Origin: Clostridia bacterium
GTDB lineage: Bacteria > Bacillota > Clostridia > Christensenellales > Christensenellaceae
NCBI GenBank assembly: GCA_017439085.1
Contig: JAFRTU010000009.1
Coordinates: 26,584 to 90,583 of the forward strand
DNA length: 64,000 nt
Reading direction: 5' to 3'
Shown here: positions 52,210-61,216 of the stretch, in pieces
How the letters are laid out: each line of letters begins with the position of its first letter
Numbering within the stretch: position 1 is the stretch's first letter
The notes under the pieces: model-generated
Told to the model about the DNA's origin: nothing
The model's database searches: none
The model's input: only the letters and a program-made list of their open reading frames with translations
Program-made: the position numbers and the translations under genes

Positions 52210-53472
52210 ATGGATCATATGACTGTCATCAACAGGGTGATAGGGGCTTTTTTTCTTATATGCTATGCATATCAGTTCATATATACCCTTACAGTCCTGT
52301 TCAGAAAGGAAAAGGATATTCCCTTCGGCAAAGCCAATAGGTTTGCGGTGATGATATGCGCAAGAAACGAGGAAAGAGTCATAGGAGACCTGATCGAGAG
52401 TATCCATAACCAGACCTATGATCAGAAACTCATCCGTATCTTCGTGCTGGCGGATAACTGCTCTGACAGAACGGCATATGTCGCCAGACAAGCAGGAGCA
52501 ACGGTATACGAAAGATATGATGAGAAACATGTAGGTAAAGGATATGCACTTTCCTGCCTTATGAGGCATATGCAGAGCGACTCTCCTGAGGGGTTTGACG
52601 GATATCTTGTATTTGATGCCGACAATATCCTGGCCCCTGATTATATAGAGCAGATGAACAGGACTTTTTCCGAAGGACATGATATCGTTACCGGATATCG
52701 CAATTCCAAGAATTACGGGGATAACTGGATAAGCGCAGGAACAGGCCTCTGGTATCTCCATGAAAGCCGGTATCTCAACCATGCAAGACATATACTCGGA
52801 ATAAGCTGCCATGTGAACGGAACAGGCTTTCTGTTCAGCCGCAAGGTGGCGGAAGAGCTGGGCCCTTGGCCTTTTCACTGTCTGGTCGAAGACATCGAAT
52901 TCTCTGCAAATGAGATCCTCAAAGGCTACAGGATAGCATTCTGTCCGACCGCCATGCTTTATGATGAACAACCGACGGATATCATTCAATCCTGGAGACA
53001 AAGGAGACGCTGGTGCAGAGGAGGCCTGCAGATATACCGGAGATACGGTCTTTCGCTGGCTCGCGGAGCATTTCACGGATGCATGTCTTGTTTTGACCTG
53101 ATCATGAGCACGATGCCGGCATATTTGCTGTCTGTCATATCCCTGGGACTTAACCTTCTGAATCTGATGCATTGCATGGCAAGTGGGGAGAGTATAATGA
53201 CTATGGCTGGCAGCCTTCTGAAGATGGTGATCGGGATGTATGTGATAATGTATACGGTAGGTCTGCTGACGACGGTGACGGAATGGAGGAACATAAGGAC
53301 AAGCCCAAAAAGAAAGATACTCTTTATATTCACTTTTCCGTTGTTTATGATCACATATATACCAGTCGCTGTTTCTGCATTATTGTTTAAGGTAGAGTGG
53401 AAACCCGTCGAGCACAGGGTAACATTGTCATCGCTGAGGATGAGAGAGGATAAAGATATCCTTCCGTTTTGA
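52210..53472 (+). CDS. Membrane glycosyltransferase family 2
   Basis: 420 residues: an N-terminal membrane helix (~7-28), a cytoplasmic GT-A domain with ICARNEERVIGDLIESI, LADNCSDRT, VFDADN (D-x-D), CHVNGTGFLFSRKVAEELG, LVEDIEFSAN (acceptor-site E-D) and SWRQRRRWCRGG (Q-x-x-R-W), then three C-terminal helices (~305-400). The D, D-x-D, E-D and Q-x-x-R-W set is that of processive cellulose/hyaluronan-type synthases. Substrate unknown; a cell-surface polysaccharide or glycolipid is likely. Seventeen bases from the response regulator. Confidence 0.88.
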   Translation: MDHMTVINRVIGAFFLICYAYQFIYTLTVLFRKEKDIPFGKANRFAVMICARNEERVIGDLIESIHNQTYDQKLIRIFVLADNCSDRTAYVARQAGATVYERYDEKHVGKGYALSCLMRHMQSDSPEGFDGYLVFDADNILAPDYIEQMNRTFSEGHDIVTGYRNSKNYGDNWISAGTGLWYLHESRYLNHARHILGISCHVNGTGFLFSRKVAEELGPWPFHCLVEDIEFSANEILKGYRIAFCPTAMLYDEQPTDIIQSWRQRRRWCRGGLQIYRRYGLSLARGAFHGCMSCFDLIMSTMPAYLLSVISLGLNLLNLMHCMASGESIMTMAGSLLKMVIGMYVIMYTVGLLTTVTEWRNIRTSPKRKILFIFTFPLFMITYIPVAVSALLFKVEWKPVEHRVTLSSLRMREDKDILPF

Positions 53473-53489
53473 AGGAGATAGGATCGTAA

Positions 53490-54182
53490 ATGTACAACAT
53501 ATTGGTGTGTGATGATGAAAAGGATATAGTTTCAGCTTTAACGATATATCTTGAAGCTGAAGGTTACAGGGTCTACAAGGCTTATAACGGCTATGAAGCC
53601 CTGGATATAATAGCAAAGGAGGACATCCACCTGGTACTTCTGGATATCATGATGCCGGGAATGGATGGGATTGCAACGATGACTGAGCTTCGCAGGCAAA
53701 AGAATCTTCCCGTCATCCTGTTGACCGCAAAGGGGGAAGATACCGATAAAGTACTTGGACTGAATATCGGGGCAGATGACTATGTTACAAAGCCATTCAA
53801 TCCAGTGGAACTGATCGCACGAGTCAAGTCACAGCTCCGGAGATACCTTCAGCTTGGGGGAAGCACTTTGAGATCGGGGAATATCGTTGTTGGCAGTTTG
53901 TCCATGGATGACGATGGCAAGACTGTCCTTGCGGACGGAGAGCAGGTGAACCTGACACCGCTTGAATATGATATTCTGAAACTCCTTATGCAGAATCCGG
54001 GGAAAGTCTTTTCCCCGAAGGAGATCTACAGGAGCGTATGGCATGAGGACTGTATCGGAGAGAATCCTGTTGCTGTTCATATCCGGCATATAAGGGAAAA
54101 GATAGAGATAGATCCCGCAGATCCAAGATATATCAAGGTCGTCTGGGGAAAGGGCTATAAAATGGAGGAACAGTCAAAATGA
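53490..54182 (+). CDS. OmpR/PhoB-family response regulator
   Basis: 230 residues. Receiver domain: acidic DDEKD, phospho-acceptor Asp52 in LVLLDIMMPGMDG, Thr in VILLTAKG, Lys in DYVTKPFNP. Winged-helix output (~130-228): VNLTPLEYDILKLLMQNPGKVFSPKEIYRSVW and HIRHIREKIEIDPADPRYIKVVWGKGYKM. Similar in tone to VanR-type regulators. Its stop overlaps the kinase start. Likely target: the TCTTAAG repeats upstream of its own operon. Confidence 0.94.
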   Translation: MYNILVCDDEKDIVSALTIYLEAEGYRVYKAYNGYEALDIIAKEDIHLVLLDIMMPGMDGIATMTELRRQKNLPVILLTAKGEDTDKVLGLNIGADDYVTKPFNPVELIARVKSQLRRYLQLGGSTLRSGNIVVGSLSMDDDGKTVLADGEQVNLTPLEYDILKLLMQNPGKVFSPKEIYRSVWHEDCIGENPVAVHIRHIREKIEIDPADPRYIKVVWGKGYKMEEQSK

Positions 54183-56014
54183 AGAAATGGATCTATAAAA
54201 CATGGGTCAAGGTATTATTATTCTGCTTGTTAGTGCTCTTTACCATTTTAGTGGTTCCTTGCGGAGCAGGTATTATCTATCTCGCAGAGAACAATGCATA
54301 TGTGGACGGAGGAGAGCAAATATACAGAGACACTCTTGAATCGTCATGTCTTGATGAGATCGATAGAGTATACGGATTTCTATTGGATAACAGCGAGATC
54401 GTATCCGAGACCCCTGACGAGCAGTTTATCTTCAAGTTCAGGACGAGTTTCAAAGATTCCCTGTGTTCACTTGTCATCACCTGTAACGGGGAAGAGATAT
54501 TGAAAAACTATGATATCACGGGGGAATCTCCTTACAGCCAGGAAGTTGACTTCTATATCAATGGAAAACACCTGACCATAACAGCTTCTGCTGATCCCGA
54601 AGGGAAGAATTCACGTTTTTCTTTTGTATTGATCTCAAAACTCATACGCAGGAGAAATCTTCTAATCATACTTGAGGCGGTTTTTATAGGAGGATGGATA
54701 TTTTCACTTGTCTCCACTCTTCTCTCTGCAGGACATAGGTATGGCGAAGAGGGTATTAAACTCTCTTTTGTGGACAAGATACCGATCGAGATATGGGTTG
54801 TCGCTGCCCTTCTATTGATGATGGCACTAGCGCAGATAATGGTTCGCACGGGACCTTTTGCCCTACTTTTCTTTCTTATCCCCATCCCATTGTTCTATCT
54901 GTTCCTTACAGTACTGGCAGCACAATGCAAGGCGGGAACGTTGATAAGAGACAGTCTTACTGCCAGGATATTAAGGATTGCAAAAAATGTATTACTATGG
55001 CTGTTCCATCTTATATGCAACATTCCGATGGTCTGGAAAACAGCTCTTGCAGTGACCGGAGTACTTGTTTTTGATGTGTTTTGCATTTTTAACGGCCACG
55101 ATGAAGAATTCCTTGTGGCTCTATTGCTGGTGAACATTCTTGCAGGTATCTATCTGATCTATCTGGCCACCGTATTAAAAAAACTGTATAGAGGGGGAAA
55201 AGCTCTGGCATCAGGTGATTATGAACATACTATAGATACAAAATACATGTTCGGAGACTATAAACGCCATGCAGAGAATCTTAACTCCATACAGGCCGGG
55301 GTCCAGAGAGCAGTGGAGCAGCAGATACGTTCCGAGCGCATGAAGACAGAACTAATAACGAATGTCAGCCATGATATAAAGACTCCGCTGACGTCCATCA
55401 TCAATTACGTGGATCTCCTAAATAAGGAGGAAGGCTTGCCCCCTGCTGCCCAAGAATACGTCAGTGTTCTGGAGAGACAGGCCAACCGTCTGAAGAAACT
55501 TACCGCTGACCTTGTTGAAGCATCGAAAGCCTCTACAGGCAATATCCCTGTTACACTCAGTGATACGGATGTCAATGTTTTTATGACACAGATAGTAGGC
55601 GAATACAGACAGAAACTGTTGGATAATCAGATAGAACCTGTCCTGACGCTGGATAAAGGAGAGCCTCATATAAATGCCGACGGAAGACTCTTGTGGAGGG
55701 TAATGGATAATCTTTTGAGCAATATCTGCAAATACGCCATGCCTGGGACCAGAGCATATCTTTCGAGTGAGACTATAAACGAGCGTGTGGTCATCAGTCT
55801 CAGAAACGTATCAAAATATCCGCTTAACATCTCTGCAGAAGAGCTGACGGAAAGATTCGTAAGGGGCGATACTTCAAGATCGATCGAAGGAAGCGGACTG
55901 GGGCTCAGCATAGCAAAGGATCTTATAAAACTCCAGGGTGGATCCCTGGGAATAGTAATAGACGGAGATCTGTTCAAGGTGCATGTCTCATTTGAAAGAC
56001 AACAAGTTCTCTGA
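54179..56014 (+). CDS. Multi-pass membrane sensor histidine kinase
   Basis: 611 residues. TM1 (~10-34), an extracellular domain (~35-155), then about five more hydrophobic segments (~156-180, 204-250, 270-335), a HAMP-like linker (~340-380), and the kinase core: H-box ELITNVSHDIKTPLTSIINY (His398), N-box MDNLLSNICKYA, G-box GSGLGLSIAKDLIKLQGGS. The multi-pass sensor resembles kinases sensing envelope stress. Partner of the overlapping response regulator and cotranscribed with a glycosyltransferase, so envelope polysaccharide control is inferred. Confidence 0.92.
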   Translation: MKKWIYKTWVKVLLFCLLVLFTILVVPCGAGIIYLAENNAYVDGGEQIYRDTLESSCLDEIDRVYGFLLDNSEIVSETPDEQFIFKFRTSFKDSLCSLVITCNGEEILKNYDITGESPYSQEVDFYINGKHLTITASADPEGKNSRFSFVLISKLIRRRNLLIILEAVFIGGWIFSLVSTLLSAGHRYGEEGIKLSFVDKIPIEIWVVAALLLMMALAQIMVRTGPFALLFFLIPIPLFYLFLTVLAAQCKAGTLIRDSLTARILRIAKNVLLWLFHLICNIPMVWKTALAVTGVLVFDVFCIFNGHDEEFLVALLLVNILAGIYLIYLATVLKKLYRGGKALASGDYEHTIDTKYMFGDYKRHAENLNSIQAGVQRAVEQQIRSERMKTELITNVSHDIKTPLTSIINYVDLLNKEEGLPPAAQEYVSVLERQANRLKKLTADLVEASKASTGNIPVTLSDTDVNVFMTQIVGEYRQKLLDNQIEPVLTLDKGEPHINADGRLLWRVMDNLLSNICKYAMPGTRAYLSSETINERVVISLRNVSKYPLNISAEELTERFVRGDTSRSIEGSGLGLSIAKDLIKLQGGSLGIVIDGDLFKVHVSFERQQVL

Positions 56015-56034
56015 GCAAATACAACTATACAAGA

Positions 56035-56062
56035 AAACGGGATGACCATCGTCATCCCGTTT
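56035..56062. terminator. Bidirectional terminator between the kinase and murC
   Basis: Perfect 12-bp stem 56035-56046 with 56051-56062, loop CATC. Confidence 0.88.
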
Positions 56063-56089
56063 GTATCATTTTTAAAAAAACAGTCTTTT

Positions 56090-57472
56090 TCAGTCAAGAA
56101 GGATCATCTGCTTGGATGCCACGTCTCCGGATCCCAGAGTGACGACTATGTCGCCCGGTTTCCATTCGGATTCGAGATATGCCTTAATATCCTCGAAAGT
56201 CGGGAGATAGAGGCAGTTGTGGGAGTGCTCGTTTATGAGCTTTATCACATCTGTTGCATGTATCTCACCCTTGTCGATGTCTCTTCCCGGGTAGATATCC
56301 GGCATCATCACTATATCGGCGTCTTCAAATGCAAGGCCGTACTTCTCCTTCAGAGTCTTTGCCCTGGTATATGAATTGCACTGGAAGAGCACGAACATCC
56401 TGTTGTGAGGATACTGCTTTGCGGCTGCAAGGCATGCTTTGATCTCTGTCGGATGATGAGCGTAGTCATGGAATATCTTGACACCGTTCTTCTCACCGAT
56501 GAACTCGAACCTTCTGCCTGCCAGATGGTAATCTTCAAGAGAAGCGGCTATATCCTTTACGTCCAGGTGGAAGAGCTCGATAGCAAGAGCACAGCACGCA
56601 AGAGCGTTCTCCACGTTGTGTCTTCCCGGCACATTGAGGTCTATCCTGCCCAGCAATTCTCCCTTTCTGTAAAGATCGAAAGAAGGATTGCCGATTTCGT
56701 TGTATGTTATGTTGTCGGCATAATAATCACCGTTTCCGGTGAGAGAATACGTGACCATCCTATGGGTGATTTTCGGCATAATCTCGCGGTTATTCTCATC
56801 ATCATTGTTTATGAATACTACACCATTCTCATCCATGAGATTCGTGAAGTCCACGAACGTCTGCTTTATCTCGTCAAGATCCTTATAGTAGTCCAGGTGA
56901 TCATCATCGATGTTGTTGATGATTATATATGAAGGATGGAGGGTCATGAAGCTCCTGACGTATTCACATGCTTCGGTAATGAAGATGTCGGAATTGCCTG
57001 CTCTTACTCCTCCTGAAAGGAAATCTACCATTCCTCCCACATGTACCGTGGGGTCGAGGCCCGCATCGATGGCTATCTTTGCGAGCATTGAAGTGATGGT
57101 AGTTTTTCCATGGCAGCCTGAGATGCAGATGCAGTCGCTGTATGCTTCGCTTATCTGTCCCAGGAGCACGCTTCTCTCTATCATCGGGATATCGTGTTCC
57201 ACGGCATATTTGTATTCTACATTCGTGGGCTTAATGGCTGCGGAATATGCAACGAGATCAGCATCCTTTATATGGTCTTCGCTGTGACCGACAAAGAACG
57301 GGATTCCGAGTTCTTTCAACGGTTCAGTATAATGAGTGTCCTGCATGTCGGAACCGGTCACCCTGTATCCCATGTTGTGCAGGATCTGGGCGAGTCCGCT
57401 GGTGGAACATCCTCCTATACCGATTATATATATGAGGCCATCCTTATAGTCTCTGAAATCTGTGCTTTTCAT
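56090..57472 (-). CDS. murC: UDP-N-acetylmuramate-L-alanine ligase
   Basis: 460 residues; adds L-Ala to UDP-MurNAc, the first peptide-stem step of peptidoglycan. N-terminal IYIIGIGGCSTSGLAQIL (UDP-binding), VTGSDMQDTHYTEPL, ATP loop CISGCHGKTTITSML, central DDDHLDYYKD, ENALACCALAIE, and C-terminal HDYAHHPTEIKACLAAAKQY with LGSGDV. ATG 57472 follows TTGGAGAG; an in-frame TTG at 57484 overlaps that site. Promoter 57510-57538. Confidence 0.96.
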   Translation of the reverse strand: MKSTDFRDYKDGLIYIIGIGGCSTSGLAQILHNMGYRVTGSDMQDTHYTEPLKELGIPFFVGHSEDHIKDADLVAYSAAIKPTNVEYKYAVEHDIPMIERSVLLGQISEAYSDCICISGCHGKTTITSMLAKIAIDAGLDPTVHVGGMVDFLSGGVRAGNSDIFITEACEYVRSFMTLHPSYIIINNIDDDHLDYYKDLDEIKQTFVDFTNLMDENGVVFINNDDENNREIMPKITHRMVTYSLTGNGDYYADNITYNEIGNPSFDLYRKGELLGRIDLNVPGRHNVENALACCALAIELFHLDVKDIAASLEDYHLAGRRFEFIGEKNGVKIFHDYAHHPTEIKACLAAAKQYPHNRMFVLFQCNSYTRAKTLKEKYGLAFEDADIVMMPDIYPGRDIDKGEIHATDVIKLINEHSHNCLYLPTFEDIKAYLESEWKPGDIVVTLGSGDVASKQMILLD

Positions 57473-57509
57473 ATCGCTCTCCAATATCGTTCTGATTTAG
57501 GTCATAGTT

Positions 57510-57538
57510 ATTATATATTTAACGATAGGGTTTTTCAA
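57510..57538 (-). promoter_or_regulatory. Promoter of murC
   Basis: Minus strand TTGAAA (57538-57533), 17-base spacer, TATAAT (57515-57510). Confidence 0.7.
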
Positions 57539-57676
57539 TTTAGTTTGGATTTCGGACGATTGGAGTCAAAATATCTTAAAAGAGAAACCGAAACAGATTG
57601 AAACGGATTTGACACATATGATATATTATTAACGAAATATAACAGCAAATATGAGAATATAATTCGGAGTTTAGTT

Positions 57677-58492
57677 ATGTACGAAGTAGCAACAAGAAAA
57701 GAAAGACTTTCAGTGATCTCGAGCATCCTTACGGGCAACCCGAATCACATATACTCCCTTTCATACTTTTCCGAGCTGTTCGGTTCGGCAAAATCCACTT
57801 TGAGCGAGGATATCGCTATAATAAGGGACAGCCTAAAGAAACACGGAAAAGGGGAACTTGAAGTGATCATGGGCGCAGGCGGAGGAGTCAAGTATATCCC
57901 GATCATTTCCAAGGAGGAGAGGAAGGAACTTGCCGACGAGCTCATAAAGAAGATGAACGATCCTTCAAGGATACTTCCTGGAGGCTTCATATATACATCC
58001 GATATAGTATACAATCCGGTATATGTGGAAAAGTTTGCCAAGATACTCTGGTCGAACTTCAGCAAGGTACAGCCGGACTTCATAATAACCGCAGAGGCGA
58101 AGGGCATACTTTTAGGTGCCCAGGTAGCAAGACTCTATGACGTTCCCCTTGTGGTAGCCAGGAGAGAGAACAAGGTGACGGAGGGTTCCGTCGTGACAAT
58201 AAACTATGTTTCTGGCTCTTCAAAGAGGATCCAGACGATGTCTCTTTCAAAGAGGGCAGTGAGCGAAGGTCAGAAGACCCTCATTATCGATGACTTCATA
58301 GCCGGAGGCGGTACCGTAAGGGCCATATTTGAGATGATGAAGGAATTCAGCATCACCGTATACGGATGCGGTTGCATATTCTCCACAAAGCATCCGGAGA
58401 GAAAGAGGATCGAGAATTATAAGAGCCTGTTCCTCATAAATGAGATAGATGAGGACAAGCAGAAGATCAATATAGTTCCGAACTATATCTGA
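57677..58492 (+). CDS. purR: Pur operon repressor PurR (PRT-fold)
   Basis: 271 residues of the Gram-positive PurR type: an N-terminal winged helix (~1-74; RKERLSVISSILTGNPNHIYSLSYFSELFGSAKSTLSEDIAIIRDSL), then a phosphoribosyltransferase-like domain with the PRPP loop LIIDDFIAGGGTVRAIFEM. PRPP relieves its repression of purine genes. Strongly matches B. subtilis PurR in layout and length. No clear PurBox (CCGAAC core with A/T flanks) precedes it. Upstream is AT-rich, with a possible TTGAAA-N18-TATATT. Terminator 58510-58566. Confidence 0.93.
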   Translation: MYEVATRKERLSVISSILTGNPNHIYSLSYFSELFGSAKSTLSEDIAIIRDSLKKHGKGELEVIMGAGGGVKYIPIISKEERKELADELIKKMNDPSRILPGGFIYTSDIVYNPVYVEKFAKILWSNFSKVQPDFIITAEAKGILLGAQVARLYDVPLVVARRENKVTEGSVVTINYVSGSSKRIQTMSLSKRAVSEGQKTLIIDDFIAGGGTVRAIFEMMKEFSITVYGCGCIFSTKHPERKRIENYKSLFLINEIDEDKQKINIVPNYI

Positions 58493-58509
58493 TCACCAGT
58501 CATAAGGCT

Positions 58510-58566
58510 AAAGGCAGTCTTTGGTGGAGAGGGCATGAGCGATCTCCTGCCGGGGGCTGCTTTTTT
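58510..58566 (+). terminator. Terminator after purR
   Basis: AAAGGCAGTC (58510-58519) pairs, with two wobbles, with GGCTGCTTTTTT (58555-58566); an inner stem GGAGA/TCTCC extends it. Confidence 0.65.
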
Positions 58567-58597
58567 AAACTGATCATCCATATAAAAAGGACATATG

Positions 58598-61216
58598 ATG
58601 AGATTCAACACTGTAGGGATCTTTGCACATGTCGATTCGGGGAAGACGACTCTATGTGAGGCTCTGATGTTCAAGACAGGTGCAATAAGAAAATTGGGGA
58701 GAGTGGATAACCGCGATGCATTTCTGGATACCCATTTTCTTGAGCGTGCAAGGGGAATAACCATTTTCTCCAAACAGGCTCATATTCTTGTTTCTGAGAA
58801 CAGGGAAGTAACGCTCCTTGACACTCCTGGACATGTGGATTTCTCATCTGAATCCGAAAGGGTGGTACCGGTTATCGATGCTGCGGTATTCGTAATAAGC
58901 GCAAAAGACGGCATGCAGCCACACGGAGAGACCCTGTGGAAGATATTGAGAAGGAACGGCGTTCCGACGATCATATTCGTTACCAAGATGGACCTTTCCT
59001 TTGAAACTCCGGAAGAGATATTCAGCAAGATAGAAAAGCAGCTCGCCTCACCTGTGTTTATGATGAAGACCGAGGAAGACGGCAGACTCACGGAAGCATC
59101 CGCGGAGTCTCTGGCCTTTGCTGATGAAACACTTCTGGAAAAGCTGCTGAATGACAGAAATCTCAACGTGAAAGACATAAAGGAAGGCTTTGAAGATGCG
59201 AAGCTGTTTCCCGTGATTTTCGGTTCCGGACTCAAGCTGGACGGAATCGAAGAACTGATAACAGCCCTTGATGTACTTCTGCCTGACACGGATGCCGGCG
59301 AAGAACTCGGTTTGAGAGTCTATAAGATAGACAGGGACGACAGGAACAGCAGGGTCACGTTTATGAGGGTTATGGGAGGGATCCTTGAAGGGAGACAGTC
59401 TCTCTCATATGAAGATGCAGACGGCAACAAAGTCACTGAGAAGATAACGGGAATAAGAAGATACAACGGAAACAGATTCGAAACATTGAATGAAGCTGTT
59501 CCAGGAATGATCGTTGGCGTTACAGGCCTTTCCAAGACCTATTCCGGCCTTGGGATAGGATCTGAGAAAACAGAAGCGAGATCATCAGCACAGGCTGTGT
59601 TCCGCTATTCCGTATACCCCGAGGACAGTACCGATCCACAGACTCTCGTCAGTCAGCTAAGGATACTTGAGGAGGAAGATCCCCTTCTTCAGATAAGGTT
59701 TGACGAGCATTCAGGGGATATTGCCATACAGTTCATGGGAGATGTACAGATAGAGGTATTCAGGGAGATACTTCGTTCCCGTTTTGGCACGGAGATAAGG
59801 ATTGAAAAAGGAAAGGTCCTGTATGAGGAGACCATAAGAGGAAAGGTCGAAGGTGTAGGGCACTATGAACCGTTAAGACACTATGCAGAGATCCACGTGA
59901 TCATAAAGGAGGCGGAAAGAGGTTCGGGGATCACTTATGGCATCGATATCAGCGATGGAAACCTGCTTCCTGCCCAGCAAAGAGCGGTCATAGAATTCCT
60001 GGAGGATCATGTACATAAGGGAGTCATAGGGGGATTCCCCCTTACCGACGTGTCCATCACTCTCGCTTCAGGCAGATATCATCTTGCCCATACTGAGGGA
60101 GGAGACCTCAGACAGGCTGCGCTCAGGGCGGTGAGACAGGGCCTTATGAAGGCGGAGAGTATTCTTCTTGAACCGATATATGATTTTGAACTTACTATCC
60201 CGTCTGACAAGGTGGGAACGGCAATACAGGATCTGAGAGAGAGAAACGGGATATTTGAACTCTCTTCCGGCGAGAGCGGTATGTCAGTGATAAAGGGCAG
60301 GTGCCCCGTAAGAACGCTGCAGGGATATTCATCATGGCTGGCAGAGTATTCCTCTGGAAAAGGGAGACTCAGCTGCAGTTTCAGCGGTTTTGAGGAGTGC
60401 AAGGACGCTGAAGTTCTCCGTTCTTTCGGATACGATCCCGAATCGGATATGGAGGAATCGCCAGATTCCGTTTTTTGCAGGCATGGAGCGGGTCACATAG
60501 TCAAGTGGGACAAGGTGGAAGAGAACATGCATCTTCCTGGCGTCCTCTCACTCAGGAGAGACGAATTTGCGGCTCCTCACCATACCATCAGTCTGGACGA
60601 GAAGCAGGTGGAGGAGATCCTGAAAAGAGAGGTGGGAACGGGTGAAAGAAGGCTATTCCGCACTTCAAGAGCTCCTGAAAAGGAGACCGAGACCGTGCCA
60701 AGGGAGATCAAGAAGAGATACCTGTTCCTTGACGGATACAACGTACTCTTTGGCTGGCCGGAGACCGCAAGGATGGCGGAGAAGAGCATAGATGCAGCAA
60801 GAGGCAGGCTCCTTGACATAATGGCAGAGTATCATGCATACACTGGCATGGAGGTCATGGTTGTGTTCGATGCATACCTGAACAATTCTCAGGAAGAGAA
60901 GCGGTACCAACACTATGGAGTTGATGTGGTGTTCACGGATAATAAGGTGACCGCAGACGCATATCTCGAAAAAATATCCAATGAGATAGGAAAAAACGAA
61001 ATAGTCACTGTCGTCTCATCTGATAATCTGGTGAGGATAGGAGTTTTCAGGAGCGGGATAAGATGTGAATCTGTCAGCCTTTTCGTAGAGGAGATCGAGC
61101 GCTTCCGCGACAGATTGAGAGAAGATATGAGGAAGAACAACAGGACAACTCTCAACAGACTTGAGGAACTGATCGGAAAAGAAGAACTTGAAAAATGGAA
61201 CAGCGAAACGAACTGA
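58598..61216 (+). CDS. TetM/EF-G-like ribosomal GTPase fused to a Rae1 (YacP) NYN ribonuclease domain
   Basis: 872 residues. Residues 1-~640 follow the ribosomal-protection GTPase layout: G1 AHVDSGKTT (10-18), G2 RGITIF, G3 LDTPGHVDF, G4 TKMD, domain II (RVTFMRVMGGILEGRQSL), then EF-G-like domains III-V (EEDPLLQIRFDEHSGDI; GVIGGFPLTDVSITL; AALRAVRQGLMKAESILLEP). After a ~65-residue linker comes a complete NYN/PIN domain (~705-872): FLDGYN (Asp712), VVFDAYL (Asp758), TADAYLEKI (Asp787), VSSDNL (Asp809), colinear with Rae1/YacP, an endonuclease that cuts mRNA in the ribosomal A site. AAAAAGGA favours ATG 58598 over 58595. It overlaps ylmH by 22 bases. Not evidence of tetracycline resistance: G4 and the domain IV tip differ from TetM. 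Confidence 0.88.
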   Translation: MRFNTVGIFAHVDSGKTTLCEALMFKTGAIRKLGRVDNRDAFLDTHFLERARGITIFSKQAHILVSENREVTLLDTPGHVDFSSESERVVPVIDAAVFVISAKDGMQPHGETLWKILRRNGVPTIIFVTKMDLSFETPEEIFSKIEKQLASPVFMMKTEEDGRLTEASAESLAFADETLLEKLLNDRNLNVKDIKEGFEDAKLFPVIFGSGLKLDGIEELITALDVLLPDTDAGEELGLRVYKIDRDDRNSRVTFMRVMGGILEGRQSLSYEDADGNKVTEKITGIRRYNGNRFETLNEAVPGMIVGVTGLSKTYSGLGIGSEKTEARSSAQAVFRYSVYPEDSTDPQTLVSQLRILEEEDPLLQIRFDEHSGDIAIQFMGDVQIEVFREILRSRFGTEIRIEKGKVLYEETIRGKVEGVGHYEPLRHYAEIHVIIKEAERGSGITYGIDISDGNLLPAQQRAVIEFLEDHVHKGVIGGFPLTDVSITLASGRYHLAHTEGGDLRQAALRAVRQGLMKAESILLEPIYDFELTIPSDKVGTAIQDLRERNGIFELSSGESGMSVIKGRCPVRTLQGYSSWLAEYSSGKGRLSCSFSGFEECKDAEVLRSFGYDPESDMEESPDSVFCRHGAGHIVKWDKVEENMHLPGVLSLRRDEFAAPHHTISLDEKQVEEILKREVGTGERRLFRTSRAPEKETETVPREIKKRYLFLDGYNVLFGWPETARMAEKSIDAARGRLLDIMAEYHAYTGMEVMVVFDAYLNNSQEEKRYQHYGVDVVFTDNKVTADAYLEKISNEIGKNEIVTVVSSDNLVRIGVFRSGIRCESVSLFVEEIERFRDRLREDMRKNNRTTLNRLEELIGKEELEKWNSETN

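Noticed and set aside
52093..53172. Long minus-strand frame opposite the glycosyltransferase
   Set aside because: Antisense shadow of a clearly coding GT2 gene; no ribosome-binding site or recognisable motif.
58598..60500. Tetracycline-resistance (tetM) gene
   Set aside because: Only the general GTPase layout is shared. It has a C-terminal nuclease fusion, sits among housekeeping genes, and there is no tet leader or mobile element.
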